Of a stretch of 64,000 nt of DNA, positions 56,347 to 64,000 are shown in pieces; position 1 is the stretch's first letter; every line of letters starts with the position of its first letter. A model generated the notes under the pieces. That model was not told where the DNA came from, made no database searches, and was given only the letters and a program-made list of their open reading frames with translations. The stretch lies in NCBI GenBank assembly GCA_015680685.1, contig MNCI01038323.1, forward strand, positions 1 through 64,000, in the 5' to 3' direction. The DNA comes from Gnetum montanum. Taxonomy: Eukaryota; Streptophyta; Gnetopsida; Gnetales; Gnetaceae. Made by a program: the position numbers and the translations under genes.

Positions 56347-57470
56347 TCAGACAAAGTACAACCTCAAGTATAAATGGTTCATGGGATTTGCAAACTCTCT
56401 ACCATCCATGTCTACCAACTTGAAGGCTCCATTCTCGTAGGCTTTTGTGACTACGAATGGACCTTCCCAATTTGCTGAAAACTTGTCCACATGTTCATGC
56501 ATAGCTTTAAGGACTAGGTTCCCTTTTTAATCTGTCATCGATGTAGGTCTGCATGATGCTTTTGCGACTACTTGTCTTGATACCATTCGATGTGACCTAG
56601 TGTCTATGCACACTCTTCCTCCAAGGAGTCAAGGTCAATGATCCTAGACTCATTGTTTTGTGCTTCAATTACGATGCTTAAAAGGATCATCTGTAGTGAT
56701 GGTACCAACAATTCGAGAGGCAACACTTCTTCAAATCCGTAGACTAAGCTGTAGGGGGTCTTACCTGTAGCTATCCTACATGTCGTATCGTAGGCCCAAA
56801 GCACATAGAGTATTTTCTCGTGCCATCGCCTCTTTCTATTGTTAAGAGTTATTTTGAGCAAGTTGATGATGGTTTTTTTTGTTGCTTCTACCTGACCGTT
56901 AGCCTGCGGGTAATATGGTGACGAGAAAGAGTACTTGATGCCAAGGTTGCTACAAAAGGTTCTGGTTTCCACACTAATAAACTGTGGCCCGTTATCTGTC
57001 ACAGTAGTCATGGGAAGATCAAACCTTATTACGATGTTGTCCAGGATGAAATGGCAAACTTGCTAAGGTGTATTTTTCCTAAGGGGGATAGCTTCTACCC
57101 ACTTCGTAAAGTACTCAGTGGTAGTAATGATGAAGCTATGTCCTACGGAAGACTTAGGTGTAATAGGTCCTATTATATCTAGTCCCCATCGCTGGAATGA
57201 CCATATGATCTGCGTAGGGTGCAACTCAGTAGGTGACACGTGCATGAGATTTGCATGGCATTGGCATGTGTCACATGTCTTGACTTTAGAAAAATAATCA
57301 TGTTCCATGCAAGGCCAATAATACCCTAGGCATCTAATCTTAGCTTCCATGACCCTGGGAGCTATGTGCCCTCCACATAGTCCCTCATGGACTTCGCTAA
57401 CTATTTTTTGTGCCTCCTCCCCATCGATGCAAGTTAACAGTATTCCATCAAAGGAGCATTTACACAAGGT
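56347..57470 (-). pseudogene. int: TAT2 integrase
   Basis: The H2C2 zinc region is complete: EVHEGLCGGHIAPRVM and KTCDTCQCH. The catalytic core has RWGLDIIGPITP (first aspartate), TDNGPQF (second) and NGQVEATKK (glutamate), so all three DDE residues remain. The C-terminal region reads GKTPYSLVYGFEEVLPLEL and ends in ANPMNHLYLRLYFV before a TGA. A single TAG near 57063, probably from CAG, separates two otherwise in-frame halves; more stops lie in the C-terminal part. It is the best-preserved enzyme of the window, but not functional as read. No chromodomain is seen, as expected for Tat. Confidence 0.87.
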
Positions 57471-58112
57471 ATTATCTCCTACCAGGACATACTGCCATGC
57501 TCGCTTTCAAATTACATCCCTTTGGGCAAATGTCAAGTTGTGTGGGGGTTCACCATGTTGCAGGTGGGCTTTCACGTTAGCGTACCACTCTTGGGTGTTG
57601 GCAGCTCTCATGAAGGCCATGTGTACTACTTGGATGATAAGGTCTATGCACTCTATTATCGAAGCAGATATCATCGCAAACAGATGTGACAGCACATTTA
57701 ATGCTAGCGTAGCTAAGGCATCAGCTACCTTGTTCTCATTGCATGGCACATGCTGTATGTCTGCTATGGTAAACTGCTGCAACAAGTTTTTAGCCAAATC
57801 ATAGTAAGGCTGTAAATGCAAAGCTTTACAGGCATCGACGTTAGTGATTTGATTGATGACAAGCTGGGAGTCACCTTGAACTGCCAAATGTTGAATTTTT
57901 AATTGTTGGGCTACTAAGAGGCCTCTGAGGAGTCCTTCGTACTTAGCTACATTATTCGTACAAAGGAACGTGAAGTAGTAATCAAAGGATTGCAGCTCCC
58001 CTGAGGGGAATGTAATGACAGCGACAACACTGCCACCTCGCGTGGTTGAGGCACCGTCGAAGTGCAAAGTGGCCTCAAAATGTAATGGTACTGTATTGAC
58101 CTAAATCGTCAA
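57471..58112 (-). pseudogene. TAT2 archaeal-type RNase H (aRNH), cut by TAT3
   Basis: An extra RNase H of archaeal type, between the retroviral-type RNase H and integrase, defines the Tat lineage. The frame is open over 57507-58067. Catalytic positions are kept: HFDGAST (D), AKYEGLLRGL (E), VQGDSQLV (D) and KVADALATL (D). The upstream residues VNTVPLHFEATL continue to about 58100, where LTR H begins; the missing RT of this unit must lie to the right of TAT3, outside the window. Confidence 0.87.
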
Positions 58113-59651
58113 TGTAAGGCTAGAAGAGAAAGCAAACACCAAAAGATCATCGGGTAGACATAGCTAACCCTGCCTTCCCCTAATGGTAAGCTAGGAATGA
58201 AAACGAAGGTAGAGTGCCTTAGATGGTCTACACGCAAATCAACAAAGGACGTCTCTGAGCGTAAACTATGGCTTACACTGGGATTATCATAACTAATGAT
58301 GTATGAAATGTAAATAGCAATGTATGAAATGAAAAATGCAAACATAGCATATACAGAATAGTATTGCAAACAAAACGTAAGCTAAATGTAAAACATAGTA
58401 AAAAATATAATGGCTAGCAAAATGAACTGTATTTTATTTCTTAGAAAGGATGTGCACCGGTCAAAGCGTAGCTACACGTGTGGATGGTAGGTCAAGTGTC
58501 AAGCCCCAGGGTGATGTGTTTCAGAAGTGCTTGGATGCTGGGAGTCAAGTGTGCCTGAGTGCCCAAGGGTTGCTTGTCTATGTTTCCTAAGCCATCAAAC
58601 TTCAAAATTGCCAATCCTATTTATGTGAATTGATAGGATATTTATAGGGTTCAACTAGGCTCGGGTGCAGAACTTATGGATGGAATCAAAAGCTGAAAAT
58701 TGAGAGGAAAACGGATCAGGTGACACGTGTTCGATGGACAGCTATGTGTGAGTTGGATGTGTGTAGGCAAGCTATGTTCTTGACCAGGTGCATTGTATCT
58801 TACAGTGTGTGTTGGCTTACTCAATCTAGCTTATGCTCATGGAAGCACATACAATTTAGAATGTAAGAACATGGAAAGGTTGCAAATGATGAAAATTTAC
58901 AATGAAAATGATAATGTACAACAAGAGAAATTGACTCTCGCTCGCTTCAAATTTCTCGATCTTTGAACTGACTACTATAGCATGTCGATCTAAGTGGTTT
59001 TGTGGCTATTCGAGGCATCTTTGTTTCACGAGAGCTTCCAGCGTGAGTTGACTTTGTCTCGGCATGTCTCCAGTGTTCTCATGCTACATTCATGTTGTAC
59101 TCATGCTACACTCATGTTGCCAGCGTGAACTCAGCGTGAGTGAGCTAAAATGACATATTTTGCACCAAATTTTGATCTTTCGAGCATGTTTCTTGAGTGC
59201 AGCTATTGTCTAACTGTGGTTGACCCTGAGAGTGATGTCAAAGTCAAAAATTGAGCTTGATGTGCCTTGTTTTTTAACCGCTTTTGGTAGCTCATGTTGA
59301 ACTCACGCTGCCAGCGTGAGTGCAGTGTGACCACAGCGTGAGCTACAAAAACTTACAATTTTGGACTAAAATCTGGAATTCTGGAGGCTGGAACTTGAAG
59401 TTGTTGACCATGAACCCTGAGGATGACTTGCATGTTGGAAATCAAATCATTGAGACTTAGTTTTGGGGCTATCATAGTTGGTCACGATGTACTCATGCTG
59501 CCAACACGACCTCAGCGTGTCTACAGCGTGAGTGAGAAAATTTGTACCATTCGACCTAAAATTTGAATTTCTGAATGTTGAGACTTGAAAGCTCAAAAGG
59601 CTCCTAGTTGTTCTCGTTTCAAAGTGTTAGGTTGAAATTAGTGGTGTTTCA
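58113..59651 (-). repeat. LTR H (3' LTR of TAT3)
   Basis: Minus strand starts TGAAACACCACTAATTTCAA and ends TAGCCTTACA. The left limit was chosen because TGTAA matches LTRs F and G and because coding sequence of TAT2 runs to that point. A CTATAAATA box lies near 58638-58648. The family differs from F/G in most of its length. Confidence 0.75.
59085..59545. repeat. AGCGTGAG repeat blocks in LTR H
   Basis: Three blocks near 59085-59145, 59290-59345 and 59480-59535 repeat CTCATGCTGCCAGCGTGA, CTCAGCGTG and CAGCGTGAG, with spacing of about 195 bp. Each is followed by diverged AAAATTTGAATTTCTGGA-like sequence. Confidence 0.7.
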
Positions 59652-60827
59652 TTAGTCCTTCTTTGTTGATGTTTAGAGGAATCCACCAGAGAGGCATTGA
59701 CAAAGAAGTGCAAAACACCATAAACAACCAAGTACCAAGCATTAACCGTCAGCCCTTGGCTAGACATCATCGCATCATGTTCAAAAGTACATGGGATTGG
59801 GGAAGTGCAGTTCAAGATGCAAGGGGATTGGTTGTAATTGGGGGAAGTCAGGAGTTGATCGAGGGTTATAATTGCTGGAGGAATTGTGGGAGAGTAATAC
59901 TCCCACGTGAATGAGCCATATCTTTCGTCTTTGTCAGTAGCTTGTTTTAAGCAAACTCGGAACCAAGACATAGGAAGTGCATCCTTTGGAGAAACGAGAC
60001 TCTTGTAGAGTGTTTACAGGAGCCCGTTGTAAATAGCCAAAGCCATGCAATGATGTGCAACATGATAGTTTGAGACACGAGTGTAACTATTTTTCCAAGA
60101 TAGTTGCCTTCCTACTTGGGGCTTGTATGAGAAGAGCCAATGGTTTTTGGTCTATGATGTCAACGGGGTCATGAAGACCTTTTCTATGTACTTTGCTCTT
60201 TGACCTTTTTTGTTCTTTTTCTTTTTCTTTTTGTTTCCTTTTTTTTCTTGTTCTTTTTGGTCTTTTTGAAAGAGCTTGCTTTCAGTGCTGTGCTCGTGCT
60301 CATGCGCTTGCATTTATATCATGTACCGTGTACTGTGCTTTGCGTTGCAACTGCTTAGAGAATCATAGTGCACAAAAGTGTATCAAGAGCTTCAGGGGTG
60401 AGTAGAATGTATCCAAGGGTATAATTGAATAGGATAAGGGAACATGATGGGGAATGGGGAATGTATCAGGAATCAACAATGTACTTATGAATGGATTGAT
60501 TAACCCAGTCGTGTGCATCAGGAAGAATGTGATACCTTGTCATCATGATGAAGTGCATCTATGCATGAACGCCTCAGGTGTGTCATCCTACAAACACAAC
60601 TCCAAAAAGACAAGAAAACCACAGATGATTTGGTTAGCTAAGGACTTTAAACTTGAAAAGAACTAACGAGATAGAGCCATCGTGTGTAATTTCAAAGCAA
60701 ACAGAATCATGAACAACATCAGCTTCATCAAGGTTTGTGAGACAAATTTGGCAGCAAGTCTTTATGGAACAGGTACAGCCAATTGCAGCAACATGTCTTT
60801 TCAAGTATTTCCTAGTCATCGATGATG
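59652..60827 (-). other. TAT3 post-coding region
   Basis: Minus-strand CAAAGAAGGACTAA directly precedes LTR H and is the likely polypurine tract. A long pyrimidine run (60195-60265, purine-rich on the minus strand) is notable. No protein recognised. Confidence 0.6.
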
Positions 60828-61115
60828 TCACCAGTTTATAGTCTTAGCGGACTGTTGCAGGTTAGTTTCATGTTATAACCCTTTGGATCATGCCAGTTTA
60901 GCATCGTAGTGGATGGTGCATTGCTAATTTATAGTCATAGTAGATTGTGAATAGGCAAACTAGTTTATAGTCTTAGTGGACCCTGGATGCTAGTTTTATG
61001 TCATGGTAGATAAATGTGCAAATTTAATGTCATGCCGGATGGAGCTCTGTGGTGTCGATTTATTGGCATGACGCCAGGACCATTCTGTGGTATTAATTTT
61101 AGGTCATGATGCCAG
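60828..61115. repeat. Diverged paired-arm array of TAT3
   Basis: About eight irregular units related to 55906-56335: AGTC...GACT, CATC...GATG and GGC...GCC arms around about six bases. It again lies just beyond the pol stop. Confidence 0.7.
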
Positions 61116-61138
61116 GACCATTACGTACCTCAAGTCCA

Positions 61139-62200
61139 TCAAACATAGTACCATTTCAGGTACATGTGATTTGTAGGATTAGCGAGCTCATTCCCATCCA
61201 TGTCAGCAAGTTTGAATGCTCTATTATTGTATGCCTTGGTGACCAAGTAAGGCCCTTCCTAGTTAGCTAAGAATTTATCTGGGTCTTCATGGACAACCTT
61301 AAGAACTAGGTCTCCTTCTTTAATCGAGTGCTTATGTTGATCGTGTTTGTGTCATTTCCACTATTGTTTCTGGAACCACTCAATCTGGTCAAGCATGCGC
61401 ACACGTTCCTCCTCCATCGAGTCGAGGTCAATAATGCACAGTTCATTGCTTTGGCCTTCATCGAGGAGGCCTGAGAGAGCTATCCGCAACGAGGGAACCT
61501 GTAACTCTAAAGGCAAAACAGCTTCAAATCTATATACAAGACTATATGGAGTTTTACCTGTAGATGTTCGATGTATCATTTTGTATGCCCACAATGCATA
61601 GACTAGTTGTTCATGCCATTGTCTTTTTCCCTGATTTAGCATCTTTTTGAGCACCATGATGACAGTTTTGTTTGTAGCCTCTACTTGACCATTGCTCTGT
61701 GGGTAGTAAGGTGACGAGAATGCATGTTTAATACCCAGACTTTCATAGAAGCTTTTAGTATCTGTACTGCTAAACTATGGCCCATTGTTAGTAACGATGG
61801 TCATCGGAATACCAAAATGGATCACAATGTTCTCTATTATGAAATTGTAAATGTGCTTTGAAGTGGTCTTCCTAAGGGAAATTGCTTCTACCCATTTTGT
61901 AAAATATTCAGTTTCTGTGATAATGAAGCTATGTCCTACGAAGGATGATGGCGTTATTGGTCCAATTAAGTCTAATCCCCATCTTTGGAATGGCCATGTG
62001 ATTTGTGTTGTGTGCAATTCGTTAGGTGGCACATGTATTAGGTTACCATGCCTTTGGAAAATGTCACATGTCTTGACCTTGGAGATGCAATCATACTCCC
62101 TGTGTGGCCAGTAGTAGCCGAAGCACCTAATTTTTGTTGCCATTACTTTGGGTGCTATGTGCCCTCCACAAAGTCCTTCATGGACTTCTTATACAATAGT
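61139..62200 (-). pseudogene. int: TAT3 integrase
   Basis: Homologous to the TAT2 integrase and in frame with aRNH over most of its length. Zinc region: EVHEGLCGGHIAPKVM and KTCDIFQRH, so one cysteine is phenylalanine. Core: RWGLDLIGPITP keeps the first aspartate; the second site reads VTNNGP, with aspartate changed to asparagine; NGQVEATNK keeps the glutamate. It ends NPTNHMYLKWYYV and TGA. It would be inactive both from stops and from the lost residues. Confidence 0.87.
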
Positions 62201-62960
62201 TTGACTGTCGATGCTACTAACACACATCAGTAAAATTCCTTCATAGGATTTGTGACACAAGGTGTCTCCTATTAACGTATACTGCCAAGAGCATTTTTGC
62301 ATTGTGTCCTTTTGAGCATTTGTCAAATGTTGTGGAGGTTCACCTCTTAGAAGGTACTCTTTTATGTCATCATACCATTCTATTGCGTGTGTTGTGCTGA
62401 CGAATGCTATAGGCATTTCATCAAGGGTATCAGTTATAGGTTCGACACAATTTGTTATAGAGCTAGGCAACGAATGAAACATTTTGGGTGTCATGTTTAG
62501 GGCTAGTGTAGCAAGTGCATCGGCAATGGTGTTTTCACTTCTAGGGACATGTTGTATATCCACCTCTACTAGTCACCTTAGCAGATGTTTGGTCAAGTCA
62601 TAATATGATTGCAAATGGAGAGCTTTGCATGCATAAACTTCTGTGACTTTATTAATGACTAACTGTGAATCGCCTCGAACTACAAGACGTGTGATCCTCG
62701 AAGTCAATGCTGCATGAAGACCTCTAAGAAGACCTTCATATTCTGCCATGTTATTGGTACAAGGAAAGATTAATCAGTAGGTGAAGGATTGGATTTCTTC
62801 GAAGGGGTATGTTAAAATGGCCATAGCACTTCCTCCTCGGGAAGTTGAAGCTCCATCAAAATAAAGGATCGCCTCATAGTTATTAGGCATGATGTTTATA
62901 CTATTGACATTCTCATCAGGGAATTTAGGGTTAATTATTGCTTGATCATGCGTTGGAAAG
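62201..62960 (-). pseudogene. TAT3 archaeal-type RNase H
   Basis: LYFDGAST, MAEYEGLLRGL, VRGDSQLV and TIADALATL retain the four catalytic acidic residues. A stop near 62575 and one near 62775 interrupt it. The C-terminal linker continues in frame into integrase. Confidence 0.85.
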
Positions 62961-64000
62961 ACAGTTAATTGTGTGACTATTTCTTGACCTTTTGTTGAAG
63001 ATTAAGCAACATAGTGTAAGTCAAACTCTATGATCATCGCTTTCCACCTGGATATCCTACTTCACTTGTAGATGTTTTTAGTGATGGCGTGGAGTACATT
63101 ATTCTTGCAAATGATGTAAACTTGATTACGGAAGAGATAATGCCTCCATTTTTTCAAGGAGAAAATGAGGGCAAGGCATGATTTCTCTACATCGTTGTAT
63201 CGTTGTTCATAGGCTTAGGTAATATACAGGGATCTTAACTCCATATTTATGTTTTTGACAAAGCATCGATGCAATGGAAGAATTAGAAGTTGCAAGGTAG
63301 ATGTAAAAGGGTTTATTGCCTTGTAGGGGATAAATGGTCAGCAGCTGAGCTAGCTCTTGTTTTATGTTTTTGAATGCCTCTTGGCATGGTTGAGTCCATT
63401 GGAAATGCACATTCTTTTGTAATAGGTGTTACATGGGTCCCAACTTATCTATCAACCTCTCGATAAAGCATCTTATAAACTACAATCTACCTTGGAGACC
63501 ACGTAGTTTGGTAAGGTTTTTTGGTGATTGCATATTAGTTATTGCCTTAACCTTATCAGGGTCTACTCGTATCCCTGTTTCAGAGACTACGAAACCAAGC
63601 ATTTTTCCCGTTTTGACAACAAAGACACATTTCTTTGGATTGAGTATAAGGTCATATTTGAGACAACGTTTAAGCACTAGGTCTAGATCTTTTACATGTT
63701 GTTCAGTTATTTTAAATTTAACCACAATATCGTCAACATAATCATTGAGCATGTAATCACTAAATATATATGTCATTGCTCATTAATATGTAGCTCCTGC
63801 ATTTTTAGGGCCAAATGGCATCATCATATAGCAAAATGTGCCCCAAGGTGTCATAAAAGTTGTTCTAAGTTGATGTTTTGGATTGATTCTTATTTGGTTA
63901 TATCCTAAAAATCCATCCATAAAGGATAATAGTGCATGCCTAGTAGTTGTATCAATAATTTGATCGATGCTAGGTAGCGGGAAGTCATCCTTTATAGTGG
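62961..64000 (-). pseudogene. rt: TAT3 reverse transcriptase and RNase H, partial
   Basis: The right edge enters the RT at KDDFPLPSIDQII. FMDGFLGYNQIRI keeps the first aspartate and NDYVDDIVVKF the YxDD pair; GTFCYMMMPFGPKNAGATY precedes two stops (TAA TGA) that fit C-to-T change of CAA and CGA. RT thumb sequence MLGFVVSETGIRVDPDK lies near 63570. RNase H follows with HFQWTQPCQEAFKNIK and IPVYYLSL (63207-63410). A frame change lies between 63207 and 62563. Confidence 0.87.

Larger units (their letters stand above)
40746..58112 (-). mobile_element. Tat-like compound: LTR F, TAT1 unit, LTR G, TAT2 unit (right part outside window)
   Basis: LTRs F and G are direct repeats of 1.8-1.9 kb in minus orientation. 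Between them are gag and protease but no pol. To the right of G the same post-LTR sequence as right of F recurs, followed by integrase and an archaeal-type RNase H, the marker of the Tat lineage. G thus serves two internal regions, as in ATH1. The five bases left of F (ATATG) do not recur right of G, which continues into internal DNA, so the insertion unit extends past G. It is interrupted at 58113 by TAT3 and its last LTR is not in the window. Confidence 0.75.
58113..64000 (-). mobile_element. TAT3, Tat-like retrotransposon, 3' half (continues past the edge)
   Basis: LTR H, a polypurine tract, post-coding tail, repeat array, integrase, aRNH, RNase H and RT appear in the order expected on the minus strand. 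The left end interrupts the aRNH upstream region of TAT2. The five bases left of it are GTCAA; the matching copy should lie beyond its 5' LTR outside the window. Confidence 0.8.

Overview
The window is nuclear DNA from a land plant with a large, repeat-rich, AT-rich genome. The evidence is stacked Ty3/gypsy LTR retrotransposons of the plant-specific Athila and Tat lineages, a plant-type Helitron with spliceosomal introns, TATAAATA promoters and dispersed single-N and long-N assembly gaps. The species cannot be named. I see no intact host gene, no tRNA or rRNA gene and no intact transposon ORF. Labels used: E0 (old host element), ATH1, ATH2, TAT1, TAT2, TAT3.

Layout, left to right. 1-2562: plus-strand decayed gag of E0. 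2563-16781: ATH1, a minus-strand Athila-like compound with three LTRs and two internal regions (LTR-internal-LTR-internal-LTR), flanked by a perfect CCTTC duplication. Both internal regions keep gag and protease but lack reverse transcriptase, RNase H and integrase. Copy A is interrupted by a 1.79-kb Tat-like solo LTR (7634-9423) with a perfect AATGT duplication; copy B retains the empty site. 16782-18114: E0 continues. 18115-31061: ATH2, a full-length but dead minus-strand Athila-like element with gag, protease, RT, RNase H, integrase and an extra coiled-coil ORF (ORFX). 31062-32250: E0 continues with a plus-strand relative of the same ORFX, so ATH2 appears to have inserted inside E0's ORFX. 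32883-33523 is an N gap. 33524-37340 is unassigned AT-rich DNA with two minisatellites. 37348-40715 is a plus-strand Helitron Rep remnant.

From 40746 to the right edge lie minus-strand Tat-like elements: LTR F, a gag-protease unit (TAT1) without pol, LTR G, a unit with integrase and archaeal-type RNase H (TAT2), then LTR H of TAT3, inserted into TAT2's pol and running off the window inside its RT. LTR F lies in the Helitron. TAT1 carries, antisense to gag, a decayed intron-bearing gene (about 43840-47950) with its own TATA box.

The elements do not form a pathway; they record serial nesting. The signals most worth following are the antisense intron-bearing gene, arrays of about 30-bp units whose small inverted arms change in a compensatory way, the pol-less compound elements, and GCTACGCTAGC-like palindromes shared between Tat LTRs and the introns of the antisense gene. 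Three short segments bounded by single Ns are probably assembly artefacts.
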